Shown: piece by piece, positions 21,031 to 32,399 of the stretch
Layout: every line of letters starts with the position of its first letter
Numbering within the stretch: position 1 is the first letter of the stretch
Assembly: GCA_034620365.1 (NCBI GenBank)
Contig: JAQGEQ010000281.1
Span: 310,001-374,000 of the forward strand
Length of the DNA: 64,000 bases
Origin: Pegea sp. RAD2-039
Taxonomy: Eukaryota > Chordata > Thaliacea > Salpida > Salpidae
Direction: 5' to 3'
Program-made: the position numbers and the translations under genes
The notes under the pieces: model-generated
Told to the model about the DNA's origin: nothing
Database searches by the model: none
What the model saw: the letters and a program-made list of their open reading frames with translations, nothing else

Positions 21031-21730
21031 TAAACAGACCTTCTGGATATCAAGTAGGTGTGGTAATCTTTACTAAAACACCAAATTACAAAAATATGAA
21101 CTAAATATATTTTTATACTAAATAAGACTCAATACAAAAAATAGGACAATGTTTCAGGTAAGCAAAGCTAGTTAAAACAAATACGAGCAATCCAAGTAAT
21201 CACTAGTCATATTGACATATTCAATGAAATTTAGGATAATCAAGTAAAGGTTGAGAAGATAAGAAAGATCAAGCTTAAAAACCAGTGAGACAAGCTTAGA
21301 AACAAAAAGCAAGAAAGAATTCCATAAAGTAATTCCAGTAAAATACAATACAAGACATCACAATCATAAGAAAATAAGATTATTCAAAAAAAGTTTAAAA
21401 AGAGTTGATACATCAAGATAAGAAAAAAAATCTTCTGAATAAATAAGACTTAGTGGAAGAAATTAGCTATAAGGAAATCATTAGACAACAAACCATTAAA
21501 GAAAATCAAAGAAAATCTAAAACAAATAAGATTAATATTGAAAAGACATGACACTCCAAATAAATAGTCATGGTTGAATAATTATCAAAAATATAAAACT
21601 AGATTTGAAACAGGCAAATATCTGTTGAAAGAAAATAATCATCAAAATTAGATCAGATCCGAAAAGCTAAAAGTTGAAAAGAGATGTTCAATTACAAGTT
21701 CGGACTTTTTAACGAAAAATTTTGACAAAA
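21030..21730 (+). repeat. Decayed 1.2-kb satellite monomer
   Basis: It contains diverged versions of satellite landmarks: ccttctggatatcaagtaggtgtgg near 21,040, 'caatgaaatttaggataa' near 21,222, 'agatcaagctta' near 21,270 and a 'gatttgaaacaggcaaatatc' stretch near 21,603, in array order. It lies some 8 kb from the main array and is much more diverged. Confidence 0.6.
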
Positions 21731-22600
21731 ATCAGTAAAGTTCACTATTTAGGAAAATAATTTTTTTCTATGATAAATGGAAAATAAGTACTTAAAGGAA
21801 ATTGCTTTCGTTTCTCAGCCAAATTCTTTCATTTTAGAAAATATTTTTAGATACTGTTTAAGTTATTTTGCTAAATTAGTTATAAATAAGTAGAAAGATA
21901 GAAACTGAAAAATCTGAAATTTAAACAGTGTATCTAAAGTTTCTAAAGTAATATGTATAAAAAGATAAGTTCGCTTTAGACAGAAATTTGTACTTTTTGT
22001 TAAACAGGGTTTTATTGTTTTTTATGGTTTTATCTTTTTTTTAAAGATTTTTAATTAAAATTCAGTTAAAATAACAAATAATTTTTTCATATATATATTT
22101 TAAAACCTAACAAAATCGAATAAAAGCTTATTTTTTGAAAATTATGAGTCTAGCAACCAGCTAACTGTTTAAAAAATTTCACTCAAGCATTTCATAAACT
22201 AAAATTTACATTTATTATTTAATGCAAAACCTAACTTCAGGAAACTATTAAGTTCTTAAATTTATTTCTACAAGTACTTATAAATGTTTAACTGTGTTTC
22301 TTTTAAATATCAAACAAGTCAATATTTTGTTTGTAAAATGTTAAGTGTTTCAAAAACAAGTTTTAATTTCGAGATTCAGTTGTAGAAATTCTGAGAGAGA
22401 AATTTTTTGACTAAAAAAAAAGCTGCAAACAAAAAAAGAATTTTTTCTCTCTCAAAGCCGATTGATGAGTTTTATCTGAAAGGAATGGCCATTGCTTTAG
22501 AATTCTTTAATAAGATGCAAGACTTCAGTATCTTTATGTTATATATATACTTTTATTAAATATGTTTTAGGGAGATTGTTTTTTTTTTAATAATTGAACT
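21731..22600. other. A+T-rich upstream region of the 174-aa gene
   Basis: No other coding signal is seen. It contains poly-A/T runs and no clear TATA box in a convincing position. Confidence 0.4.
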
Positions 22601-22673
22601 CCTGCTTGAAATAAAAACTATGTTTAATGAATTCTATTTAAAAAATTCTTTTTTCAGGTGTTCAAAACTTACG

Positions 22674-23198
22674 ATGGATAATAACAAAGCATCTTTGCAA
22701 AAAAGTCACTTTTTATACTTCTTTTTACGTCTGAAATCTGATGTCGAAGAAAAGATGACGAAACTATTTAGCAAGAGAAAATTCTGCATAGAATTTTTGA
22801 AGACAGAAATTTGTAATTTTTTGAATGAGATCGATAAAGCGAGACTTCTTAACATGTCTATTCCACCCCGATCAGTGTTGGAAGAGGCTTTTGCAGATCT
22901 ACGTAAATCCGCTGATGATCAGCTAAAAACCTCCAATGATTATAACCCAAAGAAGTACGTGAGCTCTAACTACCTGCTCCAAACTTTTGATTATAGCTGT
23001 CAACAAGTCACTTCTCGTTTACCCAAAGAAGTGACTGAGATGTTCAAGCAATACAAAAAAGTTAAAAAACCATTGGTCGGAAGAATGAAGAAGAATGCAC
23101 AGGACGTGGATGCCAAACTCAACTGGTTGCACCACCATAAACAAGACATCGAGAGAAAATTGAATGCCATTAGACAGCATAACTCTTTGGAAGCTTAA
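22674..23198 (+). CDS. Single-coding-exon gene, 174 aa, unknown function
   Basis: I chose the ATG at 22,674 (MDNNKASLQKS) because a strong splice acceptor, TTCTTTTTTCAG, ends at 22,657. The frame upstream of that acceptor is then intron or leader, and the ATG is 16 bases inside the exon. The stop is followed by AATAAA at about 23,219, only some 20 bases on. The protein is basic and probably mostly helical. It has a Leu/Lys-rich first third, a SIPPRSVLEEAFADL stretch near the middle, and a C-terminal helix (DVDAKLNWLHHHKQDIERKL) with coiled-coil spacing. There is no signal peptide or membrane segment. G+C content is visibly above the flanks. I do not recognise the family. The acceptor could serve cis- or trans-splicing. 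Confidence 0.75.
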   Translation: MDNNKASLQKSHFLYFFLRLKSDVEEKMTKLFSKRKFCIEFLKTEICNFLNEIDKARLLNMSIPPRSVLEEAFADLRKSADDQLKTSNDYNPKKYVSSNYLLQTFDYSCQQVTSRLPKEVTEMFKQYKKVKKPLVGRMKKNAQDVDAKLNWLHHHKQDIERKLNAIRQHNSLEA

Positions 23199-23229
23199 CA
23201 GTGATGTGGTTAATCATGAATAAAATGAT

Positions 23230-25640
23230 GTAAACGTACTTGGTTTGATTTATTTATCTTTTTATTCAACTTAAAAAATACGAATCACAATAAACACGAG
23301 CCTAATTTTTACTCATTTGTCAGTTAATTTGAAAAATAGATGTGGTCAAAAAAACTTTTTACATTTATGAAACCACTTCACCACTATCACTTATACGAAA
23401 TCCCATTATAAGGTTGCAAAAGCTCACATAAGAAGGTTTTTAAGCCATCAGAAATAAGAGAACTATTACTGAATCTATTAATAATGTTTACATTAAATCT
23501 TAAATGTCATTTAAGAGATTTTTAAGTAAACGTCAGAAACTTGGTAAAGGTGTAGAAACATTAGAAGATTAGTTTTTAGTTTATACAGTGGTATATGAGT
23601 ATCACATTGTAGAGAAAACTCAATTGCTTCTAAATAATGCATTTAAGAATTATATCAATGTGAATATTTTGGATGTGTCATGAAAACCAAAATAATTTGT
23701 AAAACTATATTTTTCAGATAGTCCAAGATAATAATCGATAGTTATCGATAATAGATAAAATATATGATAAAAATTATTGATTCAAAATTAGATTATAAGA
23801 GAACTCTTACAAATATAATCAATACAATCTGTTCGTAAATTAATCCGCAAAATCGTCCTCAAAAGCTCAACATTTAAATTAAACCAAACTCAAGAAGTTT
23901 TAAAGAAGAGTCAAGAACTTATCTATTTGATTAACTAGATGACATAAAGTTAGTAGCTTCCTATACCAAGAATCAAACAAAAGGTGTTGATGGTGTATAA
24001 ATACAGTAGTAACGACGTCAAAGTATCGAGTATTGCTAAACTTCTTATAAGTCCTTAAGTCATAAGTGTTTGAACATAATTGGTGATCTTGTTAGATATT
24101 ACTTGAGCTGGTAGTGATGAAAGTAGTTTTAAATTTAAACATTTAAATTTTGTTCAACATGAGTAATCACAAACGTCTAACGCACTAGAAGTTGCACCCT
24201 TCAAAGGTTACTACGTCATTAACCTTACTTCATTTACTGGTCAGCAGACTAACTGATAGATGCTATAGAAATTAACTAACACATTTTGTGTTGAAGATAA
24301 ACAACAGCTGAATAGCTGTTTATTTATTATTCGAAAGAGCATTTATTTGAAAAAGTTTATTAGATTAATAATCTCACAATTTTTACAAGTTAATTTCATA
24401 TTTGGAAGTAGTAAACCAGAGCCACTACTACGTGACATCATCTAATAATTGATAGATCGATTTTCATGATTAACCCTGTCATTCAGCTGGAATAAATTGT
24501 TATTACAAGGTCTGCTACAAGGTGGAAAAATTACTTTTCTTATCTCAAATCGATCTTGACCATCATGAACCAGCGCTCCATGTTATACAATTTCAAAAGT
24601 TGTTTAAATGTTCACAATAAACGTTTTTAATAAACCAAAAGAAAATGAAAACAGAACTTTCATTGCTGAATTCAATTCCTTGTAGATATATTTTAAACAA
24701 TTTTTTCATAATATAATTTTACACACGATTTATAAAATTCAATTAATACTTTTATTTATATTTTTAAAGTCATGTTTATAGTTTTTATTAACTCAATTTG
24801 TTGTCACAATGCGTTTCTCTTTTTCCATTTGTAGAATGACACTTTTTAACATTTTAAAAAGTTTATACTTATCATTTATAGAAGCAATTTTGACTTTTCT
24901 AACCTTAGTATAATATTTTTGTATTATTAATATATACATGATTAAACTTAATTTTGATGAAAATTTTGCTAACTTACAAAATATATTGTGTTTTTAAGAC
25001 TATGTAAATCGTTAATACGTTTACAAGAGTAAGAACTTTTAACAGCGATTTTGTTTAAATTGTAATGGGTTTATATTAGTTAGTTTGGTAGCTTCTAGCA
25101 GTCTTTTAAATCAGCATTATAACTTTAAAAACTGTTTTGCTTAAATAAGTGTGTTATTTGTGGTTAAAGCAGCAAATAAGTTTATAAAAATGATATTTTT
25201 TTCATAAGTTGATAATGACGTGATATCATCAATTATTTTGAGTAATAGGAGATTGAATAATAGGTGTGGTCAATAAAACTTTTTACAGTAATGAAATAAA
25301 TTTGTCAAATATCTTAAATATTATAAATGTTTACAGGATTCTCTAAATATTTAAAATTAGAATGAGCTTTTTAAAACAATTTTCATTTAAATTTAAGCCC
25401 AAAAAACTTCTTACTAAAGAACTTGATGTAAAAAATATTCCTTTTATGAATCATTTTAATCTTCATTTCATCTTTTTTTCCCTGAAAGATGTCATTAAAT
25501 ATGAATAAGATGAGTGAACAAACTTTATCATTAATAAAAAGTTGGTTAAAAGCATGAGAAAAACTGTAAAACAATTATGGTTAAGAAAGTAATTTTAAGA
25601 ATTATAGATAAAAAAATTCAATTTTTTTTTCATCTCAATC
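23230..25640. other. A+T-rich stretch, no gene seen
   Basis: Only short open frames without support. A repeat of about 40 bases (tgtggtca-aaaaaactttttac) occurs at about 23,340 and 25,262. Confidence 0.45.
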
Positions 25641-26704
25641 TTAGATCTTTGCCTAATGATTTTTAGAGGCAATTTGAGTCAAGATTACGTCATTACATTT
25701 GGCGATAGTTTATGTATAAACTCATCAATGTTTAAACATAGATTTGTAGATAGGCCGAAGAAAGGATTTATCAAGGGATAATCACAAACAAAGATATTTA
25801 TATCCATGAGTATCTGCCTATGATTTATAATATCGCTGCTGAAAAACTGCTTTAGTCTTTTCGATAATTTTATTTAACAAATAAAATGTTGTGATTAAAA
25901 AAACCAAAAATATTGACAGAAACTAACTCAAAAGTAAAAATGATTGATTGATTTGCCAGTTCACCAATTAAAACTGGTATAGGCATAGTCAGATGTCAAA
26001 TGTTTCCGCTGATAAGTTACTTAGTAATAAAGTAATGTCAATAATTGCCTGTAAGTATGATATTTAGAATTATTTTTTATGATAAATATTTATTTTTAAC
26101 ACTTTTTGGAATTCTTTTCTAAATGGAGTATGTCTAGTTAATTTTACACAATATAAAAACTATCTTGGGAATTTTTTTTGGTAAACACTAAAGTACAAGA
26201 TTTGAACTACAGTTTAATACAAGCAAAATTAAGTCTTTATTCTATTTTATTAAGTAAAATCTGTTTATATATTAAATCATTAAAATCTACAATATTACTT
26301 AGTTAAATGTTGAAGAATTTAATTTTATTCTTCTTATAAAAACGAAAGATTTTAATTTTTTTCAGCTACCAGCAACCGAAAGTCTTATATAAATATTTAT
26401 AACTTTGTTACTTTTATCAACTCAAACATCATCTTAAAATTGTAAGGAAACCATCTAAGCAGATATGGATAACCATCTTTTAATTTTTTTATAAACAGAT
26501 TGTATCAAATTTTTTAAATCTTCTAAAAGATAAAAAAGTAGAAACAAACACAAAATTTGAAGTAGTTCTTATTAAAAATATAAGTTTTTCATATCTTACA
26601 GATTGATCAACACAAAACCTATACAAACCGATTCAATTTCTTGTGTTTGAATTTAATTTTTTGAACACTAAGATATTTTTAGGAAGAATAGAACGGGGAC
26701 AGAC

Positions 26705-26856
26705 AAAATGACGCTGCTGCGCCTATCTTTTGTAGCAAGGGCTACCAGGAGGATGTAACGCGACGAACTGCCTACAGGTATCCAACCAAGGTTATAACTT
26801 TAGATTTCTGCATCTCCTAAAGTGCTGTCACCTTACCCAAAGGTCCCTTTTACCTG
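26705..26856 (-). other. G+C-rich conserved block, copy 3 (diverged)
   Basis: It matches copies 1 and 2 best at its minus-strand 5' end (CAGGTAAAAGGG, CTTTGGGTAAGGT) and in the PVGSSS-encoding part; the rest is substituted and has indels. The most conserved parts are not confined to one reading frame, which leans toward a noncoding constraint or a transposon end. Confidence 0.45.
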
Positions 26857-26890
26857 ATTTTTATGGACTTTTTCATATAACTAATATGTG

Positions 26891-26955
26891 TACACCAAGA
26901 ATCAAACCCGGAATCTTTTGCTTGGTAGGCAGGTATGGTAATCGGTTTGCCATAA
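26891..26955 (-). repeat. tRNA-like (B-box) short element, copy 2
   Basis: Minus-strand CCTGCCTACCAAGCAAAAG and GGGTTTGATTCTTGG, close to copy 1 at 19,830. Confidence 0.35.
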
Positions 26956-27025
26956 AGATTGAAGAAAAACATTCTGTTACAGAAAAGGATATTTAAAAAG
27001 AATTAAATCGTTAGTTTGAAAAATA

Positions 27026-27081
27026 GTATTTGAGTCCAACAGATTTCTAGTCTAGTGTTCTAACTCCTCGGCCACAACGAC
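27026..27081 (-). pseudogene. tRNA-Ser(AGA) pseudogene lacking the variable arm, copy 2
   Basis: Same truncated form as at 19,961-20,016, with GTCGTTGTGGCCGAGGAG and anticodon loop CTAGAAA. It lies about 180 bases from the intact tRNA-Ser. Confidence 0.75.
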
Positions 27082-27256
27082 AGTAAACTCATCGCGATCA
27101 TTAATTTATTCCAAGAATTGTATGAGAATGATATTTATATTTTAACTTTACAAATTTAATTTTTTAAATGTTAAATAAACGAGGATTTATATCAACTTAT
27201 AACAACTAAAAATAGAAAATTAGAAAAGTAGAAAATCCTTAAAATAATAAAAAAGA

Positions 27257-27338
27257 CGTCGTCGGCAGGATTCGAACCTGCGCGGGCAGAGCCCAATAGA
27301 TTTCTAGTCTATCGCCTTAACCACTCGGCCACAACGAC
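27257..27338 (-). tRNA. tRNA-Ser(AGA)
   Basis: Minus-strand reading gives a complete class II tRNA of 82 bases. The acceptor stem GTCGTTG pairs with CGACGAC (one G-T pair). D arm GCCGAGTGGTTAAGGC contains the A box. The anticodon loop CTAGAAA has AGA at 27,303-27,305, followed by a Ser-type long variable arm and T arm GGTTCGAATCC, the B box. No intron. It reads UCU serine codons, and other UCN codons if A34 is modified to inosine. This is the functional-looking member of the pair. Confidence 0.93.
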
Positions 27339-27344
27339 TTGAAG

Positions 27345-28600
27345 AATAATAAAAATAAAAATTTATATACTTTGGAGAAATACTTCTAAGCTAAAACGGC
27401 TTTAAACTAAATAGTTTAGTCTACTGAAAATAACTTGTGTTTACCATAAGAAGGTTCAGCCACAATAACGGCAGTTTTGAATTTCAAAATACTATAAATT
27501 ATGTCCAAATTATTAGCTGAATAAAAAATGCTTGCATTTTGCGAAAAAGTAAGTTTATTTATTCATAACACGTTATTGTTTGCGACAATTTATTAATTAG
27601 ATGTTTATTTTTCATACTACTAAACAGTAAAATCATCTTTTAAATGGTTTCAACTGTATTTTTTTTTAAATTGAATCATTAAACCTAAGTTTAGTTTCAA
27701 TGTTATAATTTTCTAGTTTGTTTTAATTATTTTACAAAAGTTAGAGATCCTAACTGTAAGGTTCAAGCTAGGTAACAGTAGCATACTATTTTTAATTAGT
27801 ACAGAAATCATTTAATGAATCATTATAATAATTAGATATTTTCTAAATCTGGATATTGGATAGTATTTAAATTTTAGATAGAAAGGTTAGATTACTACTA
27901 GATTTTTTCAGTTACAGAGTAAAACATGGTTGCCAATAATAATTCACGCAGCTATAACAAGGCTTATTTGACTACACAAAATAAGTTAAAAAAAAATTTG
28001 AATTTTTAATTTAAACCATGCAATTTTAATCATAATTTTCATCATACAATTTAGATTTAACAGAAGTAACAAAGTTATATTTAAGAACGGATTAAAAATA
28101 AGTTTATTATCCGAAGTTAACCTATTAATGAAGTTATCATTTCAAATTAAAATTACTAGATTTATTTTGAGTTTAAAGATAAACAGATATAACTAATCAT
28201 TCTATTTTCACTGTAAAATGATATCTAGCAATAAGCTAACTTTTATTATTTTAGTTTGCAACAATTCTTTTGATAAGAATAAAATACAATAAAAGGTTTT
28301 ATATCCTCATAAATGAGTTTAGTTTTTAAGTTTATTTGATTAATTCATTTTTTTGGTGCTTTTTAAACGTTACAACTAGTCAAACAGAAAAGTTTAATCT
28401 GCGTTTCTATGTTTATGAAAATACAAAAATTACCGTTAACACTTTCTCTCTTAGATCTTTTATTTCTGTCCATTAATCACACAAATTATTCATTAGCAGT
28501 TTATGCAATCTGTGGATTCTTACTATTGAAATTTTAGCTGTTGACATATTTACAGAACTAGAACTCAGCTGGCAAACTTTAGTACTTTTTCTTCGAGTTT
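27345..28600. other. A+T-rich spacer
   Basis: No gene is seen. 27,800-27,990 matches 20,520-20,690. Confidence 0.5.
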
Positions 28601-28839
28601 TGAAAAAAATTTAATTATTTATTACAATAAATGTGAAGGAGTGTGCCCACAGAGAACACCTCCGGCTAACACACATTCTCATAAAGAACATCCAGTAAGA
28701 TAAAGACATAGAAACCAAAAGATTTAAAACATAGCGTTTCAGTAGTCCTGAAACAAACAAAAGAACATTTACATAGAATTATAATAATATTAAAAAAAGG
28801 AAAAACTAACAGTTAAGTTAAGTTTACAGTTAAGTACAG

Positions 28840-29060
28840 AGATGGTAGTGTTGGCAATGTTATAACAGTTCAACTTCCTCTTGAACAACGCAAGTGATTC
28901 TGACATGACAATGTCTGATGGCAGCTGATTCTAAATAGTAATTGTGCAGTATGAAAAATTGCTCTGAATATTCAACAGGGTGATATTGGCTTATGAATAA
29001 TTAATGTGTGTCGTCTGAGTTGATATAACTTGAGGGAAGAAATAAATCATCAAACTGAAG
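28840..29060 (-). mobile_element. Non-LTR retrotransposon remnant, 3' end of pol
   Basis: Minus-strand reading gives QLRRH, then a stop in place of the conserved Trp followed by NQLPSDIVMSESLALFKRKL, the typical C-terminal end of LINE pol proteins. A frameshift separates the parts. It is related to the remnant at 11,330-11,990, with shared QLRRH and NQL spacing. Confidence 0.7.
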
Positions 29061-29199
29061 GTCAAGAATTGAGTCCAATTTAATCTATCGAATTTCAAAG
29101 TATCTAAACTAAAGAAGATGAGACTATAATAACTATCATGTTTAATATTAAGTTTCTTGCATACCAAAATGAATTCTCATTAATCTACAATTTAAATAA

Positions 29200-29730
29200 G
29201 GAACAAACTGAATAGTTTCCATAGTGACATTTCAAATAAATAAATACAAAAAACTGTTTTCTAAAGGAAATTGAAAAACTGTATTATATTTTCCTAAGTA
29301 TATTTTTAGGAATTATTTCACAAAAAAACAATTATTAATAATATTATTCCTGATTATAACTGTTGATAAAAAAGAAATCTTTAAGAAAAAAATATTATTT
29401 ATACTGAAGCAGCATTTACCAACATAAAAAAACACTTTCCTATGTATTTTTATTTTTTATTTATGAAAATAAAAATTATTTCTCAAAGAAAAAACAATGC
29501 GGCAGAAGATTAATAATCGAAGGAAATAATCAAAAAAGATAACAACATATATTTTGACAAATAAAAAAAACATGTACAAAGTATATACAAAGGTCAAAAA
29601 CAAAAGATGACAAAAATAAAAAATTAATAGTAAAAAACAACTACTTTCATCCTGACAATAACCAAAGAATGGTTTGAAAAAAATTATATTTTAAAAGGAA
29701 CAAAATCTAAACTAAAAGAAGTTTAAAAGG
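29200..29730. other. A+T-rich stretch before the satellite array
   Basis: Long A runs and no coding signal. Confidence 0.4.
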
Positions 29731-31192
29731 TAAAGTAAGCGATGAACTATACAAACATTATCAGGTACGATTAGTAAACAATCTTTCACCAAAAAGGTGT
29801 ATGGAATAAGCAAGAATACAAACAATAATAAGGTTTTCGTTTTGCAGCCATTATAATTGCAGCAGAAGGACTGGAGCAACTGCTTTCAGCTGAGCTTAGA
29901 GTAGCTTCAATTATTTACAGAATCACAACAACAATTCGCTGGAAAAACTTGAAATTCAAATCCGGAAATTTTGTCTCTAAGAAGAAAATTTTATTTCAAA
30001 ATAAAAAACACAATAAATTTTTCTACCATGATATTGTAGAATGTGATTCACACTAAAATACAAGTATACATTAATCAATGCTCGTGGACCAGATCTTCTG
30101 GCTGTCATGTAGGTGTGATAACTGGTACTCTGCAAAGAAAATTACAAAAATTAAGATCTAATTCTCTTTTTATACTAAAGAAGTGTCACTACAAAAAAAC
30201 AACATCATTATAGATAAACAGCCCCTATTTAAAAGAACTCTCTGTCGTAAACACAAACATCCAGTATTCATCCTTACATTATAATCGAAATTTAGGATAA
30301 GCAAATAAAAGTTAAGAATATTTGAAAGATCCAGCTTACAAATAAGACATCTTTGAAGAAAGTAGGTAAAAGCAAACCGTAAGATATCAGAACATCAATG
30401 AAAGTTAACAAAATAAAATTCACAATCAAAAAGATAAACATTGAATAGAGATAAATACTGAAATAAAGGCCCAAGGTCATAAGATGATCATATCATAAAA
30501 GCCAGATTCGAAAATGGCAAAATCAAACGTGACAGAAATTCCTCATCAAAATTAAAGATCACATGTTAGAGGGTAAAAGATGAAGCAAAATCAAATAAAT
30601 AAGAGTTGAAATACCAAAACTGATCAAAATTTGTGTAAACAAGTTTAAGAAAAGAAGAAAATATGCTCATAATCAGACTTTCAAGATCAAAAAGATCACA
30701 TTTGACAACTTCTATGAACAAATGAATAAGGCAACAAGATGGTAATGATGATTTCGAAAAAAGATGAGCAGAATTCAAAAAGTATAATTGTAAAATATTA
30801 AGAAAAGTTATAATTTCTGAAAATGATCATGACCATAGGATTTTTTTGGAAGGAAAAAACTTTAAAAGAAGGTGAAGAACAGAAGCTAAGACAAGTTTTA
30901 GATTAAGTGAAGTGAGCGATGAACTATACGAACACTAGGAGGTACGAGTAATAATTCATCTTGCAGCAAGAAAGATGTTTGTAGAAAGTCTGACAGTAAT
31001 AAGGAATTAAGTACTTGTATCGTAGCAGGATTTTACTCTCTGCACCAATTACAATTGCAGAAGAAAAATAGGATTGCTGCAGCTTTGTTCATCTGACCTT
31101 GGAATAGCTGCAATCATTTACACAAGCACAGGATAATTTGGTAGAAAGGTTCAAATTTCACAATCAAATCCGGAAATGTTGACTCTAAAAAG

Positions 31193-31480
31193 TGCTATTT
31201 GAAAATAAAAAACAAAAACTTCTTTTCGAGTTTGATATTGTAACATGTGATTTCCGCAAGAATGTATCAATCATCGCTCGAGCATCAGGCCTTCTGTATG
31301 TCATGTAAGTGTGATAACTGCTACTCTGCAAAAAAAGTTGCAAAAATTAGGAGCTGAATCCACTTTTACACTAAGGAAGTATTAATACAAATAAACAACA
31401 ATATTTCATCTGAACAACCTCTATTTCAAACAACTCTCTGTCGTAATTACAAGTACTCAAAAGTCATCTTGACATAATAA
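31193..31480 (+). pseudogene. Disrupted version of the satellite 94-codon frame
   Basis: This monomer has one extra base in the 'tatcaatcatcgctcg' region and stops after VM. Beyond the frameshift the original frame also meets a stop. With the similarly shifted copy at 38,440 it shows the frame is not conserved outside the homogenised centre. Confidence 0.6.
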
Positions 31481-32399
31481 ATGAAATTTACGATAAGCAC
31501 ATAATAGTTGAAAGATTTGAAAGATCAAGCATAGAAAAAAGATCTAGAAATTCGACCTATTTGAAAAAATTAGGTAATCTAAAATCCTACAAAATCAAAA
31601 CATCAAAGCAAGTCAACAGAATCAATATCAATTAAGATATAAATTGAAATGAGATGATATAACGAAAGAAAAGCTCAAGATCACTAGATGATCATATCAT
31701 AACAGCCAGATTTGAAAAAGGCAAATATCAAGTCTGACAGAATTTCTTGATCAAAAATAGATCAGATGTTAAAGGGTACAAGTTAAAGGGAGGTATTAGA
31801 TTAAATAAATAAGAGTTGAAATATCAAAATTGATCCAAATATGTGTTAATAAGTTTAAGAAAAGAAGAAAAAATACTTATAATAAGACTTTCAAGATTAA
31901 TAGGATTACATTTGATAATTTCTACGATCAAAAGAATAAGGCAACAAGACGGTAAAGATGATTTCGAAAAAAGAAGATCAGAATAAAAAAGAGTAATTGT
32001 AAAATATTAAGAAAAGTTTTAATTTCTGATAATTATCATGACCTTTAGATTTTTTTAGAAAGAAAAAACTTTAAAAGAAGGTGAAGAATCGAAGCTTAAA
32101 CAAGTTTTAGATTAAGTGAAGTGAGTGATGAACTATACGAACACTAGGAGGTACGAGTAATTATTCATGTTGCAGCAACAAAGTAGTTTGTTGAAAGTCT
32201 GACAGTAATAAGGAATTAATTACTTATATCGTAGCAGGATTTTATTTTCTGCACCAATTACAATTGCAGCAGAAGAAAAGGATTGCTGCAGCTTTGTTAT
32301 CTAACCTTGTACTAGCTGCAATCATTTACATAAGCACAGGATAATTTGGTAGAAAGTTTCAAATTTCACATTCAAATCCGGAAATGTTGACTCTAAAAA

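Larger units (their letters stand above)
18740..21730 (+). repeat. Old segmental duplication, left arm
   Basis: In order it shows a spacer (18,770-19,640), a G+C-rich block, a tRNA-like element, a tRNA-Ser pseudogene, a tRNA-Ser(AGA)-like gene, an A+T spacer and a decayed satellite monomer. The same order occurs at 25,640-30,880 with clear but incomplete identity. The divergence is much greater than between duplicons A and C, so this duplication is older. Confidence 0.75.
25640..30880 (+). repeat. Old segmental duplication, right arm
   Basis: Same order as 18,740-21,730: spacer, G+C block, tRNA-like element, tRNA-Ser pseudogene, tRNA-Ser, spacer and satellite monomer. It contains a non-LTR element remnant (28,840-29,060) that the left arm lacks, so that insertion came after the duplication or was lost on the left. 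Confidence 0.75.

Noticed and set aside
30292..30778. Minus-strand hydrophobic frames in the satellite
   Set aside because: Not conserved in the neighbouring monomers; A+T bias gives Phe/Leu/Ile-rich translations.
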